Shown: positions 22,604 through 30,734 of the stretch, piece after piece
Numbering within the stretch: position 1 is the first letter of the stretch
Layout: every line of letters starts with the position of its first letter
Assembly (NCBI RefSeq): GCF_009601165.1
Contig: NZ_WIRE01000001.1
Span: forward strand, 682,001 to 746,000
Length of the DNA: 64,000 nucleotides
Source: Alcanivorax sediminis
GTDB lineage: Bacteria; Pseudomonadota; Gammaproteobacteria; Pseudomonadales; Alcanivoracaceae
Direction: 5' to 3'
The notes under the pieces: generated by a model
What the model was told of the DNA's origin: nothing
What the model saw: only the letters and a program-made list of their open reading frames with translations
The model's database searches: none
Program-made: the position numbers and the translations under genes

Positions 22604-23617
22604 ATGCCTGATTTGAACTATCAAAAACAAGCGCAGGAATATTACGGAAAGGCACCAGTCATTATTATGGGCAGTGGTGCTTCGGCTGCATATGGCATGT
22701 CCGGAATGCGGTCGCTTGCAAAGCATCTCATCGCGCAAACCGACGTTTCAGGTCTATCATCTCCTGAGTTAGAGGCCTGGAAACATTTCTGCCAGGTTTT
22801 GGATAGCGGCGTAGACTTAGAATCCGCCCTGCACCAAGTGGCAACTTCTGAAGAGCTGACGTCCAGAATAGTTAAAGCAACTTGGTCGCTAATCAATTCT
22901 GAGGATATAGAAATTTTTCAGAAGAGTCTTCAGGATAGCGGGATGTTTTCATTGAGTCGTCTTCTTGAGCATATGTTTAGAAGCAGTCTCAGGAAGATAA
23001 ATATAATCACTACAAATTATGATCGCTTGATTGAGTACGCTTGCGATCATATGCGTATTCATCATTACACCGGTTTTACACACGGCTTCTTCCGGCAACT
23101 TGCAGCTCCAACAGAAATTACATCTTCCCGTAGGGTTAATATCTGGAAAGTCCATGGATCTCTGGATTGGTTCCAGTCACCTATGGGGGATACTGTCGCA
23201 CTTTCAAATATCCCAGAGATACCGAAAGACTATAAGCCGCAGATCGTCACCCCTGGTACCCAGAAATACCAAAAAACTCATCTGGAGCCTTTCCGATCAA
23301 TTATCAACAATTCTGATCTGGCTATCAGTGAGGCTGGTTCTTACCTTTGTATTGGCTACGGATTTAATGATGAGCATATCCAACCGAAGCTTATGGTGAA
23401 GTGCCTGAGGCAAAAGACACCTGTAACCATTATCACTTATGCGCTTTCTGAGTCAGCTAAAAAGCTAATTATTGATGGTGGCGCGCAGAACTACCTCGCA
23501 ATAGAACGGGGAGAAAAAGACGATCAATCTATCGTTTATTCTTCTCTCAACAAGTCATCAATTACAGTAGATATGGATATCTGGAGCCTTGAAGGCTACC
23601 TTTCACTCATCATATAG
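22604..23617 (+). CDS. SIR2-family NADase-like protein of a Sir2-HerA defence module
   Basis: 337 residues from the ATG at 22604, with AAGGA seven bases upstream; the frame opens at 22565 but without a ribosome site. Sir2 hallmarks are all present: GSGAS (23-27) in the nucleotide loop, TTNYD (136-140), and the catalytic histidine H184 in KVHGS. Such SIR2-like proteins without the deacetylase zinc module degrade NAD+ during phage infection. The next gene, nine bases on, encodes a HerA ATPase; the pair matches the Sir2-HerA (Nezha) type of abortive-infection system. GC content and codon use are visibly lower than in the adjacent atp-glm block, indicating horizontal acquisition. Confidence 0.88.
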   Translation: MPDLNYQKQAQEYYGKAPVIIMGSGASAAYGMSGMRSLAKHLIAQTDVSGLSSPELEAWKHFCQVLDSGVDLESALHQVATSEELTSRIVKATWSLINSEDIEIFQKSLQDSGMFSLSRLLEHMFRSSLRKINIITTNYDRLIEYACDHMRIHHYTGFTHGFFRQLAAPTEITSSRRVNIWKVHGSLDWFQSPMGDTVALSNIPEIPKDYKPQIVTPGTQKYQKTHLEPFRSIINNSDLAISEAGSYLCIGYGFNDEHIQPKLMVKCLRQKTPVTIITYALSESAKKLIIDGGAQNYLAIERGEKDDQSIVYSSLNKSSITVDMDIWSLEGYLSLII

Positions 23618-23626
23618 GAAGATGAT

Positions 23627-25354
23627 ATGCCGATTTTTAGGTTTGAAGATGAGGAAGCGCTTGGTAAGGTTGCGTCCGTCGATACCACAACCGTGATTGT
23701 AGATGTGGAGAACGTCAGCCAGCTCAAAAGGTTGCAGGTTAATCATCTTGCTGTATTGCAAAGTAGCAGGCCCGGACAGCATCTCATCGGTTTAATTACG
23801 CAGGTGACCCGCAAACGTGGCATCGAAGACATAATCAATGATGGTATCAATGATCTCTCGCCAGAGTTAAATCTGTGTCGTATCTCACTTATTGGAACCA
23901 TGCTGGATCGTGACGGAGAAAAAGAAAACGTATTCCGTCGTACTCTCGAAAGCGTTCCTGAAATCGACGCAAATTGCTTCTCATTGGAAGGCGAAAACCT
24001 TACAGGTTTCATGCGCACCCTTTCCAGCGTATCTGCCGATGGAAATGCCCTAACTCTCGGCAAATACACACTGGACGAACATGCTGTCGCCTACCTCAAC
24101 GGCAACAAATTTTTCCAACGCCACGCCTTTATTGGAGGTAGTACCGGTTCGGGTAAATCCTGGACGACAGCCAGAATCATTGAGCAGATGTCAGGGCTCT
24201 CCACCGCTAACGCTATCGTTTTTGATCTTCATGGCGAATACGCGCCTCTGGTTGGTGAAGGCATGCAGCATTTCAAAGTGGCAGGTCCCGCAGACGTTGA
24301 AGCCAAACGTACCATTGATGACGCTGTGATCTACCTCCCGTACTGGCTGCTTTCTTATGAGGCTCTTGTTTCAATGTTTGTAGATCGTAGCGACCAGAAC
24401 GCGCCCAATCAGGCGATGATTATGGCGCGTGAAATCAACCACGCGAAGCGCAAATACTTGGAAGATAACGGCCAGCAAGACCTGCTGAAGCACTTCACTG
24501 TTGATAGTCCGGTTCCATTTGATCTCGATTTCCTCATGAGCAGGTTGAACGAGATTAACGTTGAAATGGTCGCTGGAGCGCGCGGAGAGAAACAGGGCGA
24601 TTTTTTTGGGAAGCTTGCCCGCATGATTTCTCGCCTTGAGAACAAAATCTCTGATAGGCGCCTCGGATTTATGTTCAGCGGCGGTGGAAACGTGCTGGAT
24701 TTCACTTGGCTTGAGAAATTTACTACTGCCATACTCGGTAGCACTGATGAGAATGGTCGAGCCGGGATCAAAATAATAAACTTTTCAGAAGTCCCGTCAG
24801 ACGTTCTGCCACTGATCGTATCGCTGGTCGCAAGGGTCACGTTCTCTGTTCAGCAATGGACTCCTTCTGAACTACGCCACCCTATCGCTCTTCTGTGTGA
24901 CGAAGCACACCTTTATATGCCACAGCGAAATATGGCTGATTCTGCCGATGATATCTCACTTGATATCTTCGAACGTATCGCTAAAGAAGGCCGTAAATAT
25001 GGAGTCAGCCTAGTGGTGATAAGCCAGCGTCCGTCCGAAGTAAATAAGACGATGCTAAGCCAGTGCAGCAATTTTGTATCCATGAGGCTAACTAACGCTG
25101 AGGATCAGGGGGTTATCAAGCGTCTACTTCCAGATAGTCTCGGTGGGTTTAGCGACGTTTTACCGACACTCGATACTGGTGAAGCACTTGTCGTGGGCGA
25201 TGCTAGTCTATTGCCAAGCCGAATTAGAATTGATGAGCCGCAGAATAAGCCAAATAGTGGAACGGTTGACTTTTGGGATGAATGGCAGAAACCTGTCAAA
25301 GATACGCGTTTATCAGTAGCGGTTGATAACTGGCGCAAACAGAACATTCAGTAA
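23627..25354 (+). CDS. HerA-type hexameric ATPase/translocase (DUF87) of Sir2-HerA module
   Basis: 575 residues. An N-terminal HAS-barrel-like region (about 1-145) precedes a FtsK/HerA RecA-fold ATPase. Walker A is GSTGSGKS with K177; Walker B is LLCDEAHLY with D425 and E426; the downstream RKYGVSLVVISQRPSEV resembles the sensor/arginine-finger segment of HerA. In characterised systems HerA hexamers assemble with Sir2 into a large complex that controls NADase or DNA-cleaving activity. The AGGAAG ribosome site lies in the nine-base gap after the sir2 stop, so the two genes are co-transcribed. No third gene of the operon is intact. Confidence 0.9.
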   Translation: MPIFRFEDEEALGKVASVDTTTVIVDVENVSQLKRLQVNHLAVLQSSRPGQHLIGLITQVTRKRGIEDIINDGINDLSPELNLCRISLIGTMLDRDGEKENVFRRTLESVPEIDANCFSLEGENLTGFMRTLSSVSADGNALTLGKYTLDEHAVAYLNGNKFFQRHAFIGGSTGSGKSWTTARIIEQMSGLSTANAIVFDLHGEYAPLVGEGMQHFKVAGPADVEAKRTIDDAVIYLPYWLLSYEALVSMFVDRSDQNAPNQAMIMAREINHAKRKYLEDNGQQDLLKHFTVDSPVPFDLDFLMSRLNEINVEMVAGARGEKQGDFFGKLARMISRLENKISDRRLGFMFSGGGNVLDFTWLEKFTTAILGSTDENGRAGIKIINFSEVPSDVLPLIVSLVARVTFSVQQWTPSELRHPIALLCDEAHLYMPQRNMADSADDISLDIFERIAKEGRKYGVSLVVISQRPSEVNKTMLSQCSNFVSMRLTNAEDQGVIKRLLPDSLGGFSDVLPTLDTGEALVVGDASLLPSRIRIDEPQNKPNSGTVDFWDEWQKPVKDTRLSVAVDNWRKQNIQ

Positions 25355-25362
25355 CTGGACAG

Positions 25363-25389
25363 TAATCGGGTACACGCACGAATTGGGGA
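25363..25389 (+). repeat. RAYT-associated repeat R, copy 1 (degenerate, short)
   Basis: TAATCGGGTACACGCACGAA then TTGGGG, starting nine bases past the herA stop. It differs from the common form TAATCGGGGACACGCATGAA at two positions. Confidence 0.75.
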
Positions 25390-25420
25390 TTAGTAAGTTT
25401 AACAGACATTGAGAGCAGCA

Positions 25421-25585
25421 ATGATAAAATTAGATTTCAATGGTTATTTCGCCATTCAAGGTGATGAGGACGAGTATGCAGAAGCCAAAAAGCTCTAGCA
25501 CGCCCTTCGGGAGTTTCTAAAAGGCTACCGAACTGATGCTGGTGAGGTTGCGAGTTACACGGTTGAGGTTGCCGCCGATACCTAA
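25421..25585 (+). pseudogene. Small ORF with one in-frame amber codon
   Basis: An ATG opens a 54-codon frame (MIKLDFNGYFAIQGDEDEYA...) interrupted only by a TAG at 25496-25498. It then continues HALREFLKGYRTDAGEVASY to a TAA at 25583. The two halves read as one acidic alpha/beta mini-protein, which suggests a recently inactivated gene or a readthrough. A GAGAG sequence lies nine bases upstream. It follows the Sir2-HerA pair and could be the remnant of an accessory gene. The family is not recognised. Confidence 0.45.
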
Positions 25586-25630
25586 GACTGGGTCATCATA
25601 TGAATACGATGCCGATGTGCATCGCGGATT

Positions 25631-25668
25631 TGGGGTAAGGTCTCGCACCGTGCGCCCGGATGCACGGA
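25631..25668. repeat. Dispersed repeat S, copy 1
   Basis: GGGGTAAGGTCTCGCACCGT followed by GCGCCCGGATGCACGG. It shares the frame GGTCT(T/C)GCA(T/C)CGTG with two later copies. Confidence 0.6.
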
Positions 25669-25768
25669 GTTGGATCTGGCCCCATGCTCTAAGAGAGATT
25701 CTGAAATTGATAACCGCTGGTATGCCGCAGTAACTATTGAATCAAAAATGATTAAAGCGGGTTAAACA

Positions 25769-25990
25769 ATGGATATTCAGACTGCAAATTTGCTACTACT
25801 GATTGGTTTGCCCTTGCTGGCATTTGTAGGTGTCCTCTTTCTTGGTCATGTTGACAAAAAAGTGGTTAGAAAAGTTAAAGCTATGCCTAAATTTGAAAGT
25901 GACATCGACATTGATGACGATGTGGTAGGTGATGGTTACGTGGACCCCAACGTCGTGTTCCGGGAGGATGGAATTCACATGTACGATTAA
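25769..25990 (+). CDS. Small single-pass membrane protein, unknown
   Basis: 73 residues: an N-terminal membrane helix (LLLLIGLPLLAFVGVLFLG), a short basic stretch (KKVVRKVK) and an acidic tail (SDIDIDDDVVGDGYVDPNVV). The arrangement predicts the tail in the cytoplasm by the positive-inside rule. No clear ribosome site is visible, and the family is not recognised. It lies in a repeat-laden stretch, so it may be a remnant of transferred DNA. Confidence 0.5.
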   Translation: MDIQTANLLLLIGLPLLAFVGVLFLGHVDKKVVRKVKAMPKFESDIDIDDDVVGDGYVDPNVVFREDGIHMYD

Positions 25991-26028
25991 CTGAGCCCGG
26001 GGTCAGAGATCCGGGGTCAGGACAAGTT

Positions 26029-26072
26029 GGGGTAAGGTCTTGCATCGTGCGCCTGCAGCAGGCGCAAGACCC
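26029..26072. repeat. Dispersed repeat S, copy 2 (hairpin)
   Basis: GGGTAAGGTCTTGC, ATCGT, then GCGCCTG-CAG-CAGGCGC and AAGACC: nested inverted arms (GGTCTTGC/GCAAGACC-like and GCGCCTG/CAGGCGC). It is preceded by two GGGGTCAG fragments, a style common near HUH transposase genes. Confidence 0.6.
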
Positions 26073-26145
26073 AACTCGAATTTTTCAGCCAGATCTGCAT
26101 TAGTTGTAGTTTTGCCCGCCGCCCTTCTTGGTCTGCTTGGAAAAG

Positions 26146-26172
26146 TAATCGGGGACACCCATGAATTGGGGT
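26146..26172 (+). repeat. RAYT-associated repeat R, copy 2 (short)
   Basis: TAATCGGGGACACCCATGAA then TTGGGG. One difference from the common form. Confidence 0.8.
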
Positions 26173-26254
26173 ACCGCGCTGCCCTTCCTGTGGCGACTAC
26201 CTTATGGGAAAAGGCTTCGAAGAGCCTGTGGATAGGGATTTGAAATAAAATTCG

Positions 26255-26290
26255 GGGGGAGGTCTTGCATCGTGTGTCTGGATATACAGA
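26255..26290. repeat. Dispersed repeat S, copy 3
   Basis: GGGGGAGGTCTTGCATCGTG followed by TGTCTGGATATACAGAG. Shares GGTCTTGCATCGTG with copy 2. Confidence 0.55.
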
Positions 26291-26421
26291 GCAAGGCGTC
26301 ACCCATTCTTTGTCGATGTGTAAAAAATGAATAGAACAGTGCAATCTATACTTGATGGATATGGCTTTAGTTTTGGGCTAGATGTTTTCGGCAGGGTTCC
26401 TGTTCCGCTATACAGGGCGAG

Positions 26422-26539
26422 TAATCGGGGACACGCATCAATTGGGGGATGTCTTACGGGGATTGTGGTTGTTCTCTGATGTAGTTGGGTTTGAGTAGTC
26501 AGTAGTGTTGGGTGATGGGTAAGCAAGGAGGCTTGTCAT
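26422..26539 (+). repeat. RAYT-associated repeat R, copy 3 (full length, about 117 bp)
   Basis: Starts TAATCGGGGACACGCATCAA, and includes GATGTCTTACG, GTGGTTGTTCTCTGATGT, CAGTAGTGTTGGGTGATG and AAGCAAGGAGGCTTGTCAT. It therefore matches the whole leader of the transposase gene at 27779-27896, including its ribosome site, but no transposase ORF follows. Confidence 0.85.
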
Positions 26540-26702
26540 TACCGCTACGCGATATGCATCGGCATCCTTGCATTGCATTTCTTGCTATCACTGGACAAAT
26601 GAATGGGGGGCAGGTATCCCATTTCCTAACTAGCCCGAAGCCAGTTCTCTATACGGGATGAGTGCGAATCCACTCAGCCTGCCACTTCCGACAACCATGC
26701 GG

Positions 26703-26747
26703 TAATCGGGGGCACGCATGAATGATGGATAAGCAAGGGCTCGCCAT
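26703..26747 (+). repeat. RAYT-associated repeat R, copy 4 (internally deleted)
   Basis: TAATCGGGGGCACGCATGAA joined directly to GATGGATAAGCAAGGGCTCG: both ends of the full repeat with the middle 70 or so bases missing. It forms the left edge of duplicated block copy 1. Confidence 0.8.
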
Positions 26748-26893
26748 TACCATTGGGCGATATGCGCTGGCATCCCTGCATTGCGTTTCTTGCTATCACT
26801 GGGACTGATGTCACTTGCTGTGACGTTAATCGATGCGTGCCCCGGCTTGTATTGGCTGGTGCTTTTCGCCTTGAACTCAGGCTTGTATGTACC

Positions 26894-27127
26894 CTAACGG
26901 GAAAAGATCGAATTCAGAACGACAAACGCGATCAGAATAATCAGGATGATGCCGGTGTCGGTGGCGGGCTTCATCATCTCGGCAAAGGTCAAGCTGCCCC
27001 TCTCGCTTCTGTAGAAATCCTTACGACAATCAAGGCACCGGATCTGCTTTCTCTTGGGCGACTTTACATAGTCTTGTTCATGAATGTGGCCACAATAAGG
27101 GCAACGGGTATCGTTATTCCAGATCAT
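26894..27127 (-). CDS. Zinc-ribbon membrane protein, copy 1
   Basis: 77 residues. Two CxxC pairs (C9/C12 and C31/C34) form a zinc ribbon with intervening basic residues (KSPKRKQIR), followed by a C-terminal membrane helix (GIILIILIAFVVLNSIF). It is therefore predicted to be tail-anchored, with the ribbon in the cytoplasm. The function is unknown. Copy 2 at 30735 differs by two residues (I2T and E43A). A plus-strand ORF of 127 codons overlaps antisense in both copies, but the cysteine motifs favour this strand. The conservation of the pair across the duplication fits coding. Confidence 0.65.
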   Translation of the reverse strand: MIWNNDTRCPYCGHIHEQDYVKSPKRKQIRCLDCRKDFYRSERGSLTFAEMMKPATDTGIILIILIAFVVLNSIFSR

Positions 27128-27220
27128 TATCTATAGGGTTCCGGCTGGCAGGCCTTGCTTTAACAGGTGACATTTCCCGCAGAGGCTATCGATCAAACGA
27201 GAGAAGTGGTGGCCGAACGA

Positions 27221-27664
27221 TCAGCGCAAGCTATCGACACTGCCAGGTGTGACGCGCTTGAATACTGCGCCACCTGAGATATTGCCGATGTACCAGCTAC
27301 CCGTCATTGTGTTGCTATCGGCTGAGAGATCCAGCATGTAGTTAACACTTCGGGCGCCTTCCTTCAGTTTGAATGGTTGCAAACTTTCAAGATCGGAGTA
27401 GTAGGTCTTGTCGAAAATCACGGAATACTCATTGATATCGCCAACAACAGCCGAAGGCCGGCCAACCTCAATATTTTCGCCACGGGTCTGTGGCTCAATC
27501 ATTTGCCCGAAAAACTCCTCTCCGTTGGATTGAATCACCATCGACATAGGCACGCGGCTTGACTCGCTGTAACTGTAGTAGCCCACCCACAGGCCGGTCA
27601 GGCCATCGGCCATAACGTGGAAGGGGATAAGCAGCAAGCTGAACACGGGCGCCATTTTGATCAC
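27221..27664 (-). CDS. Secreted protein of unknown family, copy 1 (GTG start created at repeat junction)
   Basis: 147 codons. A signal peptide (MAPVFSLLLIPFHVMADG) is followed by a beta-rich sequence with GLWVGYYSYSESSRVPMSMV and GSWYIGNISGGAVFKRV, reminiscent of a small lipocalin-like or avidin-like barrel; that resemblance is only a guess. In copy 2 the gene starts ATG-ATC-AAA-ATG. Here the homology ends inside the first codon, and the R repeat supplies GTG in place of ATG, with the repeat replacing the native upstream DNA. Translation could instead start at the internal ATG at 27655. An even longer frame through the repeats to 27883 is not credible. Confidence 0.6.
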   Translation of the reverse strand: MIKMAPVFSLLLIPFHVMADGLTGLWVGYYSYSESSRVPMSMVIQSNGEEFFGQMIEPQTRGENIEVGRPSAVVGDINEYSVIFDKTYYSDLESLQPFKLKEGARSVNYMLDLSADSNTMTGSWYIGNISGGAVFKRVTPGSVDSLR

Positions 27665-27666
27665 GG

Positions 27667-27778
27667 TAATCGGGGACACGCATGAATTGGGGAAAGTCTT
27701 ACGCAGTTTGTGGTTGTTCTCTGATGTGGGAGTGTGGGTTGAGTCAGTAGTGTTGGGTGATGGATAAGCATGGAAGCC
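27667..27778 (+). repeat. RAYT-associated repeat R, copy 5 (full length)
   Basis: TAATCGGGGACACGCATGAA, TTGGGGAAAGTCTTACGC, GTGGTTGTTCTCTGATGTGG, GTCAGTAGTGTTGGGTGATG, then AAGCATGGAAGCC. It forms the right edge of duplicated block copy 1 and is tandem with copy 6. Confidence 0.85.
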
Positions 27779-27896
27779 TAATCGGGGACACGCATGAATT
27801 GGAGGATGTCCTACGCGGTTTGTGGTTTTTTTCTGATTTGGGAGCGTTGGTTTAGTCAGTAGTGTTGGGTGATGGATAAGCAAGGAGGCTTGTCAT
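27779..27896 (+). repeat. RAYT-associated repeat R, copy 6 (leader of the transposase gene)
   Basis: TAATCGGGGACACGCATGAA through GATGTCCTACGCGG, TTAGTCAGTAGTGTTGGGTG and AAGCAAGGAGGCTTGTCATG. The AAGGAGG is the ribosome site of the transposase, and the final ATG is its start codon. Confidence 0.85.
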
Positions 27897-28875
27897 GACT
27901 CGAGCGCGTTATAGCCAGGTATCGCTGGATTCCACGTCTTACTATCACTGTATCTGCCGCTGTGTGCGGCGGGCCTTTCTGTGTGGCCAGGATCATTATT
28001 CCGGTCAGGACTATGAGCATCGACGCCAGTGGGTGGTGGATCGTCTTGCTGTTCTTGGCGAGGTGTTTGCCATTGATCTTTGTGCCTATGCGGTGATGTC
28101 CAATCACTACCATGTGGTGCTTCGAATCAATCAGAAGAAGGCATTGGAGTGGTCTGATCAGGAAGTGGCAGAGCGGTGGATGCAGTTATTCAGAGGACCT
28201 TTGATCGTCACACGTTGGCTCAAGGGAGAGACGGAATCCGCGGAAACGCTTAAGGCGTTGGAGTTCGTGGCAATCTGGCGGGAGCGGCTGTATGACCTTG
28301 GCTGGTTCATGAAGTGCCTGAATGAACATCTTGCTCGCAAAGCTAACGAGGAAGATTGCTGCAAGGGACGATTCTGGGAAAGTCGCTACAAGTGCCAGGC
28401 TTTGCTGGATGAAAAAGCAGTGCTGCAGTGTATGGCCTATGTGGATCTCAATCCGGTACGGGCAGATATAGCAGAAACGCCAGAACATTCTGATTACACC
28501 TCTATCCAGCAACGTTCGGTAGCGGTTGGCCGATGTGCTGACGACAAGCGAAAGCCCACTCTTTTACCCATGGTTGATGCCAGTAGCACGGAAACGGCAG
28601 ATGACGATACGGTATGCCGATTTCGATTAATGGATTATCTGGAGCTTGTGGATAGTACTGGCCGTGCGGTCCGAGACGACAAACGCGGGGCCATTTCGGC
28701 GTTTGCAGCGGGGGTGCTGGATCGGTTGGGAATCGATGAAGGGGCATGGCTTGCGCATATGAAGCCTCGACAGCAGCGGCAACCAGTGGCCCTGGGTGCC
28801 TTGAAGCAGTTGCAGCAGTATGCGCAGCTCACGGGTCGAAAATGGATCTCTGGGCAACGCCTGGTAGGGTGGTAG
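27895..28875 (+). CDS. REP-associated tyrosine transposase (RAYT, Y1/HUH family)
   Basis: 326 residues. The single-strand endonuclease signature HUH is H71-Y72-H73 in AVMSNHYHVVL. The conserved block GRFWESRYKCQALL and then AYVDLNPVRA are hallmarks of the RAYT/TnpA-REP branch of the IS200/IS605 superfamily. The C-terminal 100 or so residues extend past the core domain, as in longer RAYT groups. Such proteins cut and join single-stranded REP hairpins, usually without moving their own gene. A strong AAGGAGG precedes the ATG. At least seven copies of the sequence in its leader lie within 3 kb on either side, so this is the likely enzyme for the R repeats. Confidence 0.9.
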   Translation: MTRARYSQVSLDSTSYYHCICRCVRRAFLCGQDHYSGQDYEHRRQWVVDRLAVLGEVFAIDLCAYAVMSNHYHVVLRINQKKALEWSDQEVAERWMQLFRGPLIVTRWLKGETESAETLKALEFVAIWRERLYDLGWFMKCLNEHLARKANEEDCCKGRFWESRYKCQALLDEKAVLQCMAYVDLNPVRADIAETPEHSDYTSIQQRSVAVGRCADDKRKPTLLPMVDASSTETADDDTVCRFRLMDYLELVDSTGRAVRDDKRGAISAFAAGVLDRLGIDEGAWLAHMKPRQQRQPVALGALKQLQQYAQLTGRKWISGQRLVGW

Positions 28876-28963
28876 CTGGTAAAGGGATCAGGGGTAAAGG
28901 ATCGAGCAGCCGGCCACACTCCTGAACGACGGGTAATTGAGTAACGCGGCTTCCGGATTGAAC

Positions 28964-28981
28964 ATCCCTAATTTAGGGGAT
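28964..28981. promoter_or_regulatory. Dyad ATCCCTAATTTAGGGGAT upstream of Sel1-like gene
   Basis: Imperfect 18-bp dyad 98 bases before the ATG of the Sel1-like gene. Similar CCC-AT-rich-GGGG dyads occur at 1505, 31701 and 52911, each upstream of a gene with a signal peptide. Confidence 0.4.
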
Positions 28982-29078
28982 GCGCCTGTCTGATCAATCC
29001 TTCAGGATCGTGAATGTATACTGGCTATTTCTGAAAAGGTTCATGCTTGGGCGCCCGGGTGCTCGGGCCGGGAGTGAT

Positions 29079-30509
29079 ATGTCTTTACAATCCAGCTTTC
29101 TGTTTTCCTCCTTGTTATTGGCTACCTTCACGGCGCATGCGGGGCCACCATCAAGTGATTGTGGGATGCCTGACATTAAAGAAGCAGGCTTCTACTGTCT
29201 GACCGGTCATTGCGATGAAAGCCCCGCGAAAAGCGATTATGCCACCCGGCATCGCAACGCGGTAATGCGTTATTTCGGTGTGGAGAAGCGGATGAAACGC
29301 GACAGGTCGCGCGCACTGGCAGAGCTGGAGCAGCTTGGCCATGAAGGTTACCCCCAGTCTGCCTGGTTTGTGGCCGAGCGTTACTATCACGGCCTCAGCG
29401 GCTCGTTGATGGATCCCAACAGACCGCGCTGCCCACAAAACCCGGAGCAGGATAGAGACAAGGGTTATCAGTGGTATGAGATTGCCGCCCGGAACGGCCA
29501 CACGACAGCGCTGCAGATCACGCTTAATTACTACCGCGATCAAGGAGTATGGGAAAGAGCCGAGGACCTGCTCAAGGTGGTGGAGGGCAACGAAGAACAG
29601 GAAAAACTGCTGGCACAGTATTATTCACAAAGTGCCAAGCAAACCGGTAGCAGTGAAGAGCTATTGAAGGCCGCTTACTACGTACTGTTAGTTGGCGACA
29701 GAAATAAATCGGAATACCACCAGAAGCCTGGATTAATGGGCACCTTCGGTAATAATTTTACCGAGCGCACCTCTGTCTATTATTTGGAAGCGTTTGCCGA
29801 TTCAAAGGAATTGATTGCTTATCTAAAAGACCGGGCACATGATGGCAGTAGCACCGCAGGCTGGGTGCTTTATCATCTGTATAAGAACAGCAATGACTCC
29901 AAGGCCAACCAATACCTGCGGCTCTCTGCCGAAAATGGTTTTACCGGCGCGATAAAGGAATTGGCTGGGGACAGTACCGACCAGCAAAGGCATTACAATA
30001 TCATGCTGGCCGAATACGATATCCAGGCGAAAGTCTCTGTTGGCATCAACCTGACGCACGCCCGCTATGGTTACCCGCACGACCCGAAGCTCGGCCTGAC
30101 CATGCTGGAAGATTCGGTGCGTAATTTTGTTGCCAAAGACAATTACGATGCCGTGAACAGTCAAGAAAACGCCCTACGCGCAGCCAAATTTCTGGGGATT
30201 TTTATGAGCTGTATGGATGCTCGCAGCCAGAAGGCTCTGGGTGATCTGTGTGACCGGGTAAAAGGCTATGCCTACCTTTCCCTCAATGGGGACAGCTCTT
30301 CCAAACGACGTATGGAAATGCTCCAGCCGGATATGAGTGCCGCAGAGCTACAGCAAGCCAAAGTCATGGCTGCGACCTATCAGAAAAAGTTTGATGCCAA
30401 TTTTAAAGCCGCGGAACATCAGGAGCGTGCTAACCGACTCAAATCCCTGGATGAACTCACCGAAAAGCTCGCCAAGGACGCCGAGGCATTGCGGCAGAGA
30501 GCGAGCTAA
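29079..30509 (+). CDS. Exported Sel1-like/TPR-like alpha-solenoid protein
   Basis: 476 residues from the ATG at 29079, preceded by GGGAG; it opens with a clear signal peptide (LFSSLLLATFTAHA). The body has Sel1-like helical repeats, visible in RALAELEQLGHEGYPQSAWF, YQWYEIAARNGHTTALQITL and NQYLRLSAENGFTGAIKELA. The C-terminal 70 residues are a charged helix. Sel1 proteins act as scaffolds in envelope or secretion-related complexes. The precise role here is unknown. An upstream extension to 28980 adds 33 basic residues with no ribosome site. The gene sits between the two copies of the duplicated block. Confidence 0.75.
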   Translation: MSLQSSFLFSSLLLATFTAHAGPPSSDCGMPDIKEAGFYCLTGHCDESPAKSDYATRHRNAVMRYFGVEKRMKRDRSRALAELEQLGHEGYPQSAWFVAERYYHGLSGSLMDPNRPRCPQNPEQDRDKGYQWYEIAARNGHTTALQITLNYYRDQGVWERAEDLLKVVEGNEEQEKLLAQYYSQSAKQTGSSEELLKAAYYVLLVGDRNKSEYHQKPGLMGTFGNNFTERTSVYYLEAFADSKELIAYLKDRAHDGSSTAGWVLYHLYKNSNDSKANQYLRLSAENGFTGAIKELAGDSTDQQRHYNIMLAEYDIQAKVSVGINLTHARYGYPHDPKLGLTMLEDSVRNFVAKDNYDAVNSQENALRAAKFLGIFMSCMDARSQKALGDLCDRVKGYAYLSLNGDSSSKRRMEMLQPDMSAAELQQAKVMAATYQKKFDANFKAAEHQERANRLKSLDELTEKLAKDAEALRQRAS

Positions 30510-30543
30510 GGCTAAATCGGTAATCTGTGGTAATCGGGTGCGG

Positions 30544-30588
30544 TAATCGGGGACACGCATGAATGATAGATAAGCAAGGGCTCGCCAT
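30544..30588 (+). repeat. RAYT-associated repeat R, copy 7 (internally deleted) with upstream fragments
   Basis: TAATCGGGGACACGCATGAA joined to GATAGATAAGCAAGGGCTCG, the same deletion form as copy 4. Immediately before it (30514-30540) are broken starts AATCGGTAATC and GGTAATCGGGTGCGG, which look like stacked partial copies. Confidence 0.8.
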
Positions 30589-30734
30589 TACCATTGGGCG
30601 ATATGCGCTGGCATCCCTGCATTGCGTTTCTTGCTATCACTGGGACTGATGTCACTTGCTGTGACGTTGATCGATGCGTGCCCCGGCTTGTATTGGCTGG
30701 TGCTTTTCGCCTTGAACTCAGGCTTGTAAGTGCC

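Larger units (their letters stand above)
26073..26893. other. Gene-free repeat region left of the duplicated cassette
   Basis: No credible gene is present; the short ORFs have no ribosome site and read through repeats. The region carries R copies 2, 3 and 4, S copy 3, and at about 26536-26597 a diverged fragment of the left end of the duplicated block (compare 26744-26805). It looks like accumulated, decaying copies of transposase-linked DNA. Confidence 0.6.
26700..27663. repeat. 964-bp duplicated two-gene block, copy 1
   Basis: Aligns without gaps to 30541-31504 (constant offset 3841) with about 14 substitutions counted by eye. It is bounded on the left by R copy 4 and on the right, exactly where homology stops, by R copy 5 in direct orientation. 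It contains the zinc-ribbon gene and the secreted-protein gene on the minus strand. Confidence 0.92.

Noticed and set aside
26753..27136. 127-codon plus-strand ORF, also at 30594-30977
   Set aside because: Overlaps the zinc-ribbon gene antisense; the CxxC pairs and membrane helix on the minus strand make a better case, and this frame has no ribosome site.
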